From Atopobiaceae bacterium (GTDB lineage: Bacteria; Actinomycetota; Coriobacteriia; Coriobacteriales; Atopobiaceae): 64,000 nt of DNA. The stretch is taken from positions 124,001 through 188,000 of the forward strand of contig CADFJN010000001.1 in the NCBI GenBank assembly GCA_902834555.1, in the 5' to 3' direction. A model generated the notes under the pieces. It was not told where the DNA came from. It was given only the letters and a program-made list of their open reading frames with translations, and did not search any database. Shown one piece after another: positions 46,512 through 55,013 of the stretch (the first letter of the stretch is position 1; each line of letters begins with the position of its first letter). Position numbers and translations under genes: made by a program.

Positions 46512-49500
46512 TTATTCGCGTTGCCGGAACGTTGAATTGTCTGGATCGATGATAATACTGTCATAGCAGTGGCCAAGGCAATCCTCTTGTAGGACGCGAA
46601 CTTGGGTGTTTCGGCCCCAAGAGCCAAGAGAGGGCCAGTCACTAACCTCGACTTTTGTCAGAATGTTGAGGACTCCCATTCTCCCACCAGCGATGTTGAA
46701 GCCTGAGTATCTTCCGATATGTCCGTCGACCACAACTACGTCTCCCACAAACAGGACCACCGGTTCCCGCCGCATCGCTGATTCTGGTACCGGCTCCCAT
46801 GCGTTTCTCGCCACATGGATGGCGCATGCCCTCGGAATGTATGTCCCCGCCTTTATGGCTGGGATATCGGCATAGTAGACTGGCTCCGCGTACCACTTTC
46901 CCCTGACCTTGCCGTTTGGCCGAGCATCTGGGTCAAGCCAAAGCCGTAGGAACGCCATCCCGTCGATGAGCTTGACTGAGCCGTCGGGGTTGATGCGGAC
47001 GTTGCCCTTCTTGACGGTCTTCTCGCCTGCTCTGACCAGAGGATACTTACCCTTGTCATTGGTAAAGCCCTCCAGGTGGTAGAGGGTGTCCTCAAAGACG
47101 CGTCCGGTGACGCCATGGTTCGCCATGTGAGTAGGTACCACGAAGTCGCGCTGCGCGGCGACCTCTTCGGCAAAAGTGGGCCAAGGCTGAGTGTCGGCAA
47201 GGCGAGATTTGCGCAGATGCTTGAACGTTTCGCGGCCTCTCGAGCTTGCCTCGGCTACCTTCTTGACAGTGCTCTCCGAGCAGGCGGCTAGGATAGCCGC
47301 GTCGACCGCATGATGCCTGTCATCGTCTCGGTCTTTGGTATTTCCTTGTCCAAAGTTGAGACCCCAAACCCAGCGGAGGTTACCAGTTGCGCCTCCGGAA
47401 ACGGCGGTGACGTGCTTCTTGCGGCCGTCTTCGGGGAACACTAGGCAGTCTTCCAGATAGTTCTTCACGGCTACAGACATGTAGCGATCATCGTTGAGGT
47501 TGCGAGCAAGGAACTGGGCCTGCGTTTCGGGGCTGAGGTCGGTGTTGAGAAGGTTGGCACGCTTGCGTGGGTACTTGACCGTGGCCATGACTCTATTGCG
47601 ATACTCGTCCCAATCTGGCGTACCCGGCTCCCCGGATGTCATCCACTCATATGGCGTACGCTCGCGTTTGTCTTGGTTGCTCTTGGAGAGCACGAGAACC
47701 TTGTTGGCCCGGCTGTCATCGCACGTCCTCGAGTAGGGAAGGATGTGGTCAATCTCACAGTAGCGGTCATCGCGTACGAGGTGCTCAAGATCAATGGTTG
47801 CTCCCGTGTACGCGTCCTTCTCGCCCTGCTCTTCCCGCATGGCGAGTTTTCGAACGATTCGCCCAGGGACTTCTTCGGGGGAGCAGCCGAGGATGCCAGC
47901 TGCCTTGGCGGCCCACTTCTTATTGGCGGCTTCGTTCGCCCTCTGGCTTTTGCTGACGGCCACCTTCTCCTTGTTGGACATCTTGAGGTCGCGGCCAAGC
48001 TCAATGTGAATCTCGTCTGGTACGCCGTGGATACGAATGATTGCATTTACGATGCGGCGCATGCGGCTCATGGCACGAAGGACCACGGGGTTCCGGCAGG
48101 TTGGGTCGTACTTGCTGTAACTGGGGAGCAGCTCGTCACGAAGGCCTCGGTCAGCAAGGCGCAGGTCGAGAAGCCCCGTTGCCTTTTCTGCATCCGTAAG
48201 GGTACGAATCTCCGGTTCCTCAAAGGCGCTGAGAAGGATTCCCAAAGCCTTGAGGCTGCGGCTTCCATAACCCTTGAAGAGCTTTCCTGTAAACGGCACG
48301 CTGCTGCACAGTGCCGTCTGCTCATCCTCGGTGAGGCCAAGTAGGCCAAGTCGCTCGAAAAGGCTCGCCTCAGTACTGGCGAAGGTCAGCGCTTCGCAGA
48401 TGGCATCTCCCAGCTCGCGGTCTTTGAGCATGCGGACGAGCAGGTCCTCATGGTTCTCGTATAGCGCTGCGCGTAGGCTCCGCCAGGATTTTGGCGAGAA
48501 TGGCTCACCCTTCTCCCCATCCTGTGCCACGCCCTTGAAGACGTCCTTTCCACTTAGATCAAGGTCCTTACGAATCGAGCCATACGTGACCTTGCACTCC
48601 TTGTTTCCCTTGAGCGGAAGAGGCGAGAAGAGTATGTCGAGGTAGCCGTCAATCTGTTTGGCTGTGAGGCGCTGCTCTGAGCCGTCCTCACGTACAATGA
48701 CAATATGCCCTAGCCTCTCATAAGCGCGGCAGAGCTGGGAGGAGATGTCAGCGTCGGCAGCGCGCTTTTCTTCTGGAAAGTAGGAGCAAGCCCCAACGAG
48801 CTCGTAGACGCGCGTGTCATAGTCGATGGTCTTTTTCTCCCACTCGAGGCAGTCGATGTAGTCCTGCTCAAAGTCACCAGAAGCCTTGGGGTTCCCTAGG
48901 GCGCGTTGCGCAGAAAAGAGCGCCTGAACTTCGTCTTTTATTTGCGAGTTGTAGACGCAAAGGGAATAGTCTCCGCCGTGGTTGCGCGATTTTCCGTTGT
49001 TGGCATAAAGCATCTCGCCTACAGTGCGGTAATTCCCCCTCTTCATGGTTGCCTCGTTTGCCTTTATGGCACTGAGGACCTTCCTGCCTTCTCCGTCGTC
49101 TGTTTCGCCCAGTCGGCCCTCGCCGTGCGGTATGTATCCGCGGCGTCCGCAGAGCGAATAAAGTACTTGGGCAAACTCGCGATCCGTGAGTTGTCGGTCG
49201 AGACCGTTGGCTCGGAGCTTGAGAATGGGCTTATCGCCCTTCTTGCTTTGGAGCCAGGTTTTGTCCGCATCCTCCGGAATAAGGTCTGCGCCCTTGAGAA
49301 GTGCCAGACAATGCTTCATGCGAGTTGCGGTGCGAAGCGTATTGCGCCTGGCGCTGCGGGCGTTGCGTCGTGTGACGGCGAGACTCGTCTTTTTTTGGGG
49401 CTCTTGTGGTGCGTCAAAGAGATGGGAGCCCATCTCGAGAATCTTGTGGTTCGTCATGTCTAGGAGGCAAAAGCCGCAACTAGCAATTCCGGGATCAAGC

Positions 49501-49532
49501 CCGAGAACCAAATAGGGGCGGTTGGTTTCCAT
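46512..49532 (-). CDS. cas9: CRISPR-associated endonuclease Cas9, type II-C
   Basis: 1006 residues, short even for II-C. All catalytic residues are visible: Asp13 (RuvC-I, GLDPGIAS), Glu511 (RuvC-II, HIELGR), HNH His596 with Asn610 and Asn619 (DHILPYSR; spacing +14 and +23 as in known Cas9s), and His741/Asp744 (RuvC-III, DDRHHAVDAA). The Arg-rich bridge helix is at about 54-75. The C-terminal part (about 790-1006) is the PAM-interacting region; its specificity is not readable. AGAGGTG precedes the ATG at 49532; the frame is open far upstream but without signals. Guided by crRNA and the tracrRNA at 44504, it cuts invading DNA. Confidence 0.97.
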   Translation of the reverse strand: METNRPYLVLGLDPGIASCGFCLLDMTNHKILEMGSHLFDAPQEPQKKTSLAVTRRNARSARRNTLRTATRMKHCLALLKGADLIPEDADKTWLQSKKGDKPILKLRANGLDRQLTDREFAQVLYSLCGRRGYIPHGEGRLGETDDGEGRKVLSAIKANEATMKRGNYRTVGEMLYANNGKSRNHGGDYSLCVYNSQIKDEVQALFSAQRALGNPKASGDFEQDYIDCLEWEKKTIDYDTRVYELVGACSYFPEEKRAADADISSQLCRAYERLGHIVIVREDGSEQRLTAKQIDGYLDILFSPLPLKGNKECKVTYGSIRKDLDLSGKDVFKGVAQDGEKGEPFSPKSWRSLRAALYENHEDLLVRMLKDRELGDAICEALTFASTEASLFERLGLLGLTEDEQTALCSSVPFTGKLFKGYGSRSLKALGILLSAFEEPEIRTLTDAEKATGLLDLRLADRGLRDELLPSYSKYDPTCRNPVVLRAMSRMRRIVNAIIRIHGVPDEIHIELGRDLKMSNKEKVAVSKSQRANEAANKKWAAKAAGILGCSPEEVPGRIVRKLAMREEQGEKDAYTGATIDLEHLVRDDRYCEIDHILPYSRTCDDSRANKVLVLSKSNQDKRERTPYEWMTSGEPGTPDWDEYRNRVMATVKYPRKRANLLNTDLSPETQAQFLARNLNDDRYMSVAVKNYLEDCLVFPEDGRKKHVTAVSGGATGNLRWVWGLNFGQGNTKDRDDDRHHAVDAAILAACSESTVKKVAEASSRGRETFKHLRKSRLADTQPWPTFAEEVAAQRDFVVPTHMANHGVTGRVFEDTLYHLEGFTNDKGKYPLVRAGEKTVKKGNVRINPDGSVKLIDGMAFLRLWLDPDARPNGKVRGKWYAEPVYYADIPAIKAGTYIPRACAIHVARNAWEPVPESAMRREPVVLFVGDVVVVDGHIGRYSGFNIAGGRMGVLNILTKVEVSDWPSLGSWGRNTQVRVLQEDCLGHCYDSIIIDPDNSTFRQRE

Positions 49533-49797
49533 GGGCGCACCTCTAGTCGTTTTACGTTTGGAAACAGATGCTTGGCAACCCATAAAGTATAAAAGTGCTC
49601 GAGACATCAATCCGCGCTTCTCGGCAGATGGCTCATTGGCGGAATAGCTTAACCTTGAAAAGGGCGGAGCTGCTGGGTGAAACCGAGGCCTGCCGGATCG
49701 TGCTACATCAAAGACTTCAGTCCCCAAATGGGGCAAAATGAGTACGCAAGGGACGCGCCCACGGTACGGGCCCCTTGCGGAGAGGAACAAGGGGAAC

Positions 49798-51210
49798 ATG
49801 GCAGACACAACCACTACCATCCACACGGACGTCGCAATCGTCGGCGCTGGTCCGGCCGGTATCTTTACCGCGCTCGGTCTTATCGGCAAGGGAGACACGC
49901 GCTCCATCACCATCGTCGAGAAGGGACTGCCCGTCGAGAAGCGCAGCTGCCCCAAGGCCAAGGTGGGGCACTGCGTCAACTGCCAGCCGTGCCGCATCAC
50001 AACGGGCTTCTCGGGCGCCGGCGCCTTCTCGGACGGCAAGCTCTCGCTTTCGCGCGAGGTGGGTGGCGACCTGCCCGAGCTCATCGGCCACCAGTTCGCG
50101 CAGGAGACCATCGACCGCGTCGACCAGATGTACCTCGACTTTGGCGCCGACCCGCACGTCGAGGGCCTTGGCCACGCCGACGAGGTTGCGGAGATTCGCC
50201 GTCGCGCCATTAGCGCGGGCCTCAAGCTCGTGGACTGCCCCATCCGCCATCTTGGCACCGAGAAGGCCCAGGAGCTCTATGCGCATATCGAGAAGCACCT
50301 GCTTGACGCCGGTGTGAACATCCTCTTCGAGACCGAGTGCGAGGAGGTCGTGATTGAGGACGGCGTGTGCCGCGGTCTTGTGGTGCGCAACCGTGACGGC
50401 GAGACGCGCGTCGTTGCCGGCGAGACCATCGTCGCCACCGGTCGCCGCGGCGCCAGCTGGTTCGACTCCATGTGCGAGGAGCACGGCATTGGGCACGTAG
50501 CAGGCCCCGTTGACGTGGGCGTTCGCGTGGAAGTGCGCAACGAGGTCATGGAGCGCGTGAACGACGTGCTCTACGAGTCAAAGCTTATCGGCTATCCCAA
50601 TCCGTACAAGAACAAGGTGCGCACCTTCTGCCAGAACCCTGGCGGCTTTGTGAGCCAGGAGAACTACGACGGTGGCCTGGCAGTGGTGAACGGCCACTCG
50701 TACAAGGACCGCAAGAGCCCCAACACCAACGTGGCGGTGCTCTGCACGCTTAACTTCAAGCACCCCTTCAACCAGCCCATTGCTTACGCGCAGCGCGTAA
50801 GCGAGCTCATCAACATGCTGGGTGCCGGCCACATCCTGGTGCAGCGCTTTGGTGACATTCTCGACGGCAAGCGCACCTGGCCCAAGGAGCTTGCGCAGTC
50901 CAACGTGGTGCCCACGCTCCCCGATGCCGAGGCCGGTGACATCACCGCCGCCATGCCCATGCGTCCTATGGTCGAGATCATCGAGTTCATCAAGGCCGTC
51001 GACCGCGTGGTTCCGGGCTTTGCCTCCTACGAGACGCTGCTCTACGCGCCCGAGGTCAAGTTCTACAGCAACCGCGTCCAGATGGACGAGAACTTCGACA
51101 CCAACGTCCAGCACCTCCACTGCCTGGGCGACTCCTCCGGCTGGACTCGCGGCCTCATGATGGCCTCGGTGATGGGCCTGCTCATGGGTGAGAAGCTCGC
51201 CGACAGGTGA
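49798..51210 (+). CDS. FAD-dependent oxidoreductase, BFD-like flavoprotein group
   Basis: 470 residues. N-terminal Rossmann motif DVAIVGAGPAGIFTALGL for FAD, then CPKAKVGHCVNCQPCRI (a short Cys cluster), the SGAGAFSDGKLSLS motif, and a C-terminal GDSSGWTRGLMMASVMG FAD-binding end. It resembles the COG2509 group of uncharacterised FAD-dependent dehydrogenases. AAGGGG at 49789-49794 fixes the ATG. The stop codon lies inside a palindromic repeat (51208-51236). Confidence 0.82.
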   Translation: MADTTTTIHTDVAIVGAGPAGIFTALGLIGKGDTRSITIVEKGLPVEKRSCPKAKVGHCVNCQPCRITTGFSGAGAFSDGKLSLSREVGGDLPELIGHQFAQETIDRVDQMYLDFGADPHVEGLGHADEVAEIRRRAISAGLKLVDCPIRHLGTEKAQELYAHIEKHLLDAGVNILFETECEEVVIEDGVCRGLVVRNRDGETRVVAGETIVATGRRGASWFDSMCEEHGIGHVAGPVDVGVRVEVRNEVMERVNDVLYESKLIGYPNPYKNKVRTFCQNPGGFVSQENYDGGLAVVNGHSYKDRKSPNTNVAVLCTLNFKHPFNQPIAYAQRVSELINMLGAGHILVQRFGDILDGKRTWPKELAQSNVVPTLPDAEAGDITAAMPMRPMVEIIEFIKAVDRVVPGFASYETLLYAPEVKFYSNRVQMDENFDTNVQHLHCLGDSSGWTRGLMMASVMGLLMGEKLADR

Positions 51211-51236
51211 GACAAAGGGAGTTTCCCTTTGTCTCA
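51208..51236. repeat. GAGACAAAGGGA palindromic repeat, family 4 (copy 1)
   Basis: TGAGACAAAGGGA, three bases GTT, and its exact complement. It starts with the TGA stop of the flavoprotein gene. Two more copies are at 56273 and 56347. Confidence 0.8.
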
Positions 51237-51371
51237 TGTGCGCCACGCGTGTGGGGCACGCCCGGCTGAATCGAAACACCCCTGCGGTGGTAGACTTTGC
51301 AATGCTGACTAATCATGTCGCGTCACCGCACGTCCACCGTGCGCCGCGGCCCACCTGCAAGGAGAACTGCC

Positions 51372-52439
51372 ATGCGCGACAAGCTCGAGAAGATCATTGC
51401 CGCGTACGAGGAGCTGGAGCAGAAGATGGTCGACCCGGCCGTCGTCTCCGACCCCAAGGAGTACGCGCGCATCGCAAAGGAACACGCCGACCAGGCCGCC
51501 CTCGTGGCCAAGGCGCGCGAGTACCTCCAGGCTCTCGATGACATCGAGGCCGCAAAGGAGATGCTCCATGAGGCGTCTGACGCCGAGGAGAAGGAGATGC
51601 TCCAGGCGGACATCTCCGATAACGAGGCCAAGCTTCCCGCCCTCGAGGAAGACGTCAAGTACATGCTCATTCCCGGCGACCCCAACGACGAGAAGGACAC
51701 CATCGTCGAGATTCGCGCGGGCGTGGGCGGCGACGAGGCGGCCATCTTTGCCGGTGACCTCTTTAGCATGTACCAGCGCTTTGCCCAGTCTCGTGGCTGG
51801 AAGACCGAGGTCCTCGACGTGAGCCCCGGCGAGGCAGGCGGCTTCAAGACCATCGAGTTCAAGGTCACGGGCGAGAAGGTCTACTCCGTCATGAAGTACG
51901 AGAGCGGCGTCCATCGCGTCCAGCGCGTGCCCAAGACCGAGAGCCAGGGCCGCATCCAGACCTCAACCGCTACCGTCGCCGTGCTGCCTGAGGCCGACGA
52001 GATCGACATCGAGATTAAGCCCGAGGACCTGCGTATCGACACGTACTGCTCGTCCGGCCCCGGCGGCCAGGGCGTCAACACGACCTACTCCGCCGTGCGC
52101 ATCACGCACATCCCCACCAACACGGTGGTGCAGTCGCAGGAGCAGCGCTCCCAGATCCAGAACCGCGAGGTCTGCATGCAGATGCTGCGCGCCCGCCTCT
52201 ACGAAGCCGAGCTCGAGAAGCAGCAGGCCGAGCAGGGCGCCGAGCGCCTCTCGCAGATTGGCCATGGCAACCGCTCCGAGAAGATCCGCACGTACAACCA
52301 GCCGCAGGACCGCGTCACGGACCACCGCATAGGCTTCAACTCCACGTACAACGGCGTGCTTCTCGGCGACCAGCTGGGCACCGTGATTGACGCCCTTGCC
52401 GCGGCAGACCGCGCCGAGAAGCTCGCGCAGGCGGTGTAA
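51372..52439 (+). CDS. prfA: Peptide chain release factor 1
   Basis: 355 residues. The GGQ motif lies at 231-233 (SGPGGQGVNTT), and the codon-recognition domain precedes it. It recognises UAA and UAG and triggers peptide release. AAGGAG supports the ATG at 51372. Its methylase prmC follows eight bases downstream. Confidence 0.97.
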   Translation: MRDKLEKIIAAYEELEQKMVDPAVVSDPKEYARIAKEHADQAALVAKAREYLQALDDIEAAKEMLHEASDAEEKEMLQADISDNEAKLPALEEDVKYMLIPGDPNDEKDTIVEIRAGVGGDEAAIFAGDLFSMYQRFAQSRGWKTEVLDVSPGEAGGFKTIEFKVTGEKVYSVMKYESGVHRVQRVPKTESQGRIQTSTATVAVLPEADEIDIEIKPEDLRIDTYCSSGPGGQGVNTTYSAVRITHIPTNTVVQSQEQRSQIQNREVCMQMLRARLYEAELEKQQAEQGAERLSQIGHGNRSEKIRTYNQPQDRVTDHRIGFNSTYNGVLLGDQLGTVIDALAAADRAEKLAQAV

Positions 52440-52447
52440 GGCGAGGC

Positions 52448-53500
52448 ATGGCCAACGAGACGTGGACTGTCAAGCGCATTCTCGAATGGACGCGCGGGTA
52501 TCTCGAGCGCAAGGGCGACGAGCATCCGCGGCTCTCTGCTGAATGGCTGATAAGTGACGTCACCGGCCTCTCTCGCGTCCAGATCTATATGAACTTCGAC
52601 AAGCCGCTCACGCCGTCCGAGCTTGATGCCATGCACGACGCCGTGGTACGTCGCGGTCGCGGCGAGCCGCTGCAGTACGTGACCGGCGAGATGCCCTTCC
52701 GCCACATCGTGTTGCACTGCGAGCGCGGAGTGCTCATCCCGCGTCCCGAGACGGAGGTCCTGGTCGACGCTGCCCTCGAAGGCGTCGATGCGGCCACGCT
52801 TACCTTCCCCGCTATCTTGGGCGAGGTTCCCGAGCCGGCCGAGGATAACGCGGCGGACGAGAACGCCGAGGGCGCCTCGTCTTTTGGTGACGTCTCTGCC
52901 GAGAAGGGCGAGTCTCTCGTCGAGGAGGGCGCCGAACCGGCCGCACCCGCCGAGCCCCCGGTGCTGGTGGAACCTGGCTGCCGCGTGCTGGAGATTGGCA
53001 CCGGTACCGGCTGCATTGCGCTCTCTATTGCGAGTGAGCGCCCCGGCACCCGCGTGGTGGCCACGGATCTCTCGCCCCAGGCGGTGGCGCTCGCCACGCG
53101 CAACCGCGACGCACTGGGGCTCGAGCACGCGGTGAGCGTGGTGGAGGGGGACCTGGCCTCCGCCGTGGACCCGGAGTTCATGGGGACCTTCTCGGTCTTG
53201 GTCTCGAACCCGCCCTACATCCCCTCGGCCGTGGTGCCCACGCTTCCGCAGGAGGTCATTGGCTACGAGCCTGGTCTTGCGCTCGACGGGGGAGAGGACG
53301 GCTTGGACGTCTTCCGCCGTATCCTCGAGCTGGCGCCGCGCGCGCTGGCGCCGGGCGGCATGCTTTGCTGTGAGCTCTTCGAGGACAACGTGGGAACTGC
53401 CGCTGAGCTGGTGCGCGCCCAGAGCGGCTGGGCCAGTGCCGAGGTGCGAGAGGACCTCACGCACCGTCCGCGCGTCCTTGTCGCCATCCGCGAGGAGTAA
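52448..53500 (+). CDS. prmC: Release factor glutamine methyltransferase PrmC, with an acidic insertion
   Basis: 350 residues (usual length about 280-290). The N-terminal helical domain (1-100, YVTGEMPFRH, LIPRPETE) and the methyltransferase domain (EIGTGTGCIALSIA, NPPY at 254-257) are typical. Between them, at about 118-172, is an extra low-complexity stretch rich in Ala, Glu and Asp that is absent in most homologues. It methylates the Gln of the release factor GGQ. Adjacent to its substrate gene prfA. Confidence 0.93.
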   Translation: MANETWTVKRILEWTRGYLERKGDEHPRLSAEWLISDVTGLSRVQIYMNFDKPLTPSELDAMHDAVVRRGRGEPLQYVTGEMPFRHIVLHCERGVLIPRPETEVLVDAALEGVDAATLTFPAILGEVPEPAEDNAADENAEGASSFGDVSAEKGESLVEEGAEPAAPAEPPVLVEPGCRVLEIGTGTGCIALSIASERPGTRVVATDLSPQAVALATRNRDALGLEHAVSVVEGDLASAVDPEFMGTFSVLVSNPPYIPSAVVPTLPQEVIGYEPGLALDGGEDGLDVFRRILELAPRALAPGGMLCCELFEDNVGTAAELVRAQSGWASAEVREDLTHRPRVLVAIREE

Positions 53501-53510
53501 CGTGGCTGTC

Positions 53511-53568
53511 GGGCTGAAATCGGATATTTTACGGTGCCCGGAAGCCAGAAAACGTCGAATTTTAGCCC
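53511..53568. repeat. 58 bp palindromic intergenic repeat, family 3 (copy 2)
   Basis: GGGCTGAAATCGGAT at the left and the near complement ending TTTTAGCCC at the right; identical in length to copy 1 at 25368-25425 and aligned without gaps. It follows prmC and lies about 120 bases before the next gene. Confidence 0.7.
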
Positions 53569-53689
53569 GGTTGCTTCTTGCAGGTACTAGTAGTTTCAGT
53601 GGATGCGAGTAGCTTCTGATAGGTGCCGGCTCGGTGCTAGTGGGCCTCGTCAGGGGCTTCGGTCCAAATTGTCGTCAACAGGAGAAACC

Positions 53690-54325
53690 ATGGGTCGCGT
53701 GATGCAGGTAAGCCAGGACAGTCCCACCCCAGAGGCGCTCGACGCCGCGACCAAGGCTCTCGAGGCGGGGGGAGTCATTGTGTCTCCCACCGATTCCGTC
53801 TATGGCCTCGTGTGCGCGGCGACGCCCCATAACCCGGCCCACCAGCGCATATTTGAAATCAAGAACCGTCCTGCCACCCAGACCCTCCCGTTGTTTGTGG
53901 CAGACCCCAAGGACCTCCCGCGCTACGCCGCCTCGGTTCCCGTCTGGGCGTCTGCGCTCGTGAACGCGTACTGGCCGGGCGCGCTTACCCTGGTGGTCAC
54001 CGCCGCGGACGCCCTGCCGCCCGAGTACCTTGCGCAGACGGGCACCGTGGCGCTCCGCTGCCCAAACTCAGCTCTTGTGCGCGAGCTCGCGCGTCGTGTG
54101 GGCGCCCTTGCCCAGACCAGCGCAAACACGCACGGCGAGCCCTCGGCCACGTCGGGTGCCTCGGTCGAGCCCCAGATAGTCGATGCCGTTGACCTCACGC
54201 TCGACGGAGGCCCTGCGCCCCTCGCGATTGCCTCAACCATCGTTGACTGCACGGGCGCCGCGCCGCGTGTCCTTCGCGAGGGAGCCATCGCCGAGAAGGA
54301 CATCCTGCGGGTGGCTGGGGTCTAG
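53690..54325 (+). CDS. tsaC: L-threonylcarbamoyladenylate synthase (YrdC/Sua5 domain)
   Basis: 211 residues. SPTDSVYGLVCAATP, the KxR motif in FEIKNRPATQTLPLF, and QTSANTHGEPSATS are the YrdC/TsaC signatures. It makes the threonylcarbamoyl-AMP for t6A37 in ANN-decoding tRNAs. The C-terminal extra of Sua5 is absent. AGGAG selects ATG 53690. Confidence 0.93.
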   Translation: MGRVMQVSQDSPTPEALDAATKALEAGGVIVSPTDSVYGLVCAATPHNPAHQRIFEIKNRPATQTLPLFVADPKDLPRYAASVPVWASALVNAYWPGALTLVVTAADALPPEYLAQTGTVALRCPNSALVRELARRVGALAQTSANTHGEPSATSGASVEPQIVDAVDLTLDGGPAPLAIASTIVDCTGAAPRVLREGAIAEKDILRVAGV

Positions 54326-54472
54326 CTCCTCTCGCAATCGGTCCATAAGGTTGCCGTTCCGCACAGACGTGTTTCACGTGGGCGAAAGGTGGCCGCAGGC
54401 GGCCCCCTCGCGCGGTATCCTCATGACAAGGTGCTGCATACCGGCACCTGCACAGGGGAGAGAGGAGCCCAC

Positions 54473-54946
54473 ATGCGCGTTGCCGTTGCCTCGGACCACG
54501 CCGGATTCGACCAGAAGGGCCCCATCGTTAAGCGCCTCCGCGAGGAAGGCTATGACGTCGTTGACCTTGGGCCACGGTCGGGCGAGCGCTGCGACTACCC
54601 GGACTTTGGTGACAAGGTCGGCCGCTATGTGGCATCGGGCAAGGCCGATCGCGGTTTTGTCATCTGCGGCACTGGCCTTGGCATCTCGATGACCGCCGAC
54701 AAGGTTCCCGGCATCCGGGCGACGCCCGTCCAGACGGTTCAGTTTGCCCAGCTCGCACGCGAGCACAACAACGCCAACGTAATCGGGCTCTCCGGTCGCT
54801 TCGTTCCGCTCGACACCAACGAGCAGATCGTCGACACCTTCCTCACCACCGAGTTCGCCGGTGGGCGCCACGCCGCTCGCGTCGAGAAGATCATGCGCGA
54901 GGACGACCCGTCGTTCGCGGGCGTTCCCGAGGAGTTTGGCCTGTAA
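54473..54946 (+). CDS. rpiB: Ribose-5-phosphate isomerase B
   Basis: 157 residues, LacAB/RpiB family: VAVASDHAGFDQKG, DLGPRSGERCDYPD, the catalytic Cys in GFVICGTGLGISMTADK and SGRFVPLD. It interconverts ribose-5-P and ribulose-5-P. AGAGGAG precedes the ATG. Confidence 0.94.
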   Translation: MRVAVASDHAGFDQKGPIVKRLREEGYDVVDLGPRSGERCDYPDFGDKVGRYVASGKADRGFVICGTGLGISMTADKVPGIRATPVQTVQFAQLAREHNNANVIGLSGRFVPLDTNEQIVDTFLTTEFAGGRHAARVEKIMREDDPSFAGVPEEFGL

Positions 54947-55013
54947 GCCCACGCATGTAGAAACCGTCAGCCACCCGTAACCACGAGTCGTTCGACCCAA
55001 GAAGGAGAAAGCC

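Noticed and set aside
49640..49797. A structured leader or riboswitch before the FAD oxidoreductase gene
   Set aside because: There are short complementary words (CAAGGG/CCCTTG and CCCC/GGGG), but I could not match the conserved core of any known riboswitch.
49533..50258. Upstream extension of the cas9 frame by about 240 codons
   Set aside because: It crosses the neighbouring gene's start region, has no start signal and no Cas9 similarity; the ATG at 49532 has a good ribosome-binding site and begins right before the RuvC-I motif.
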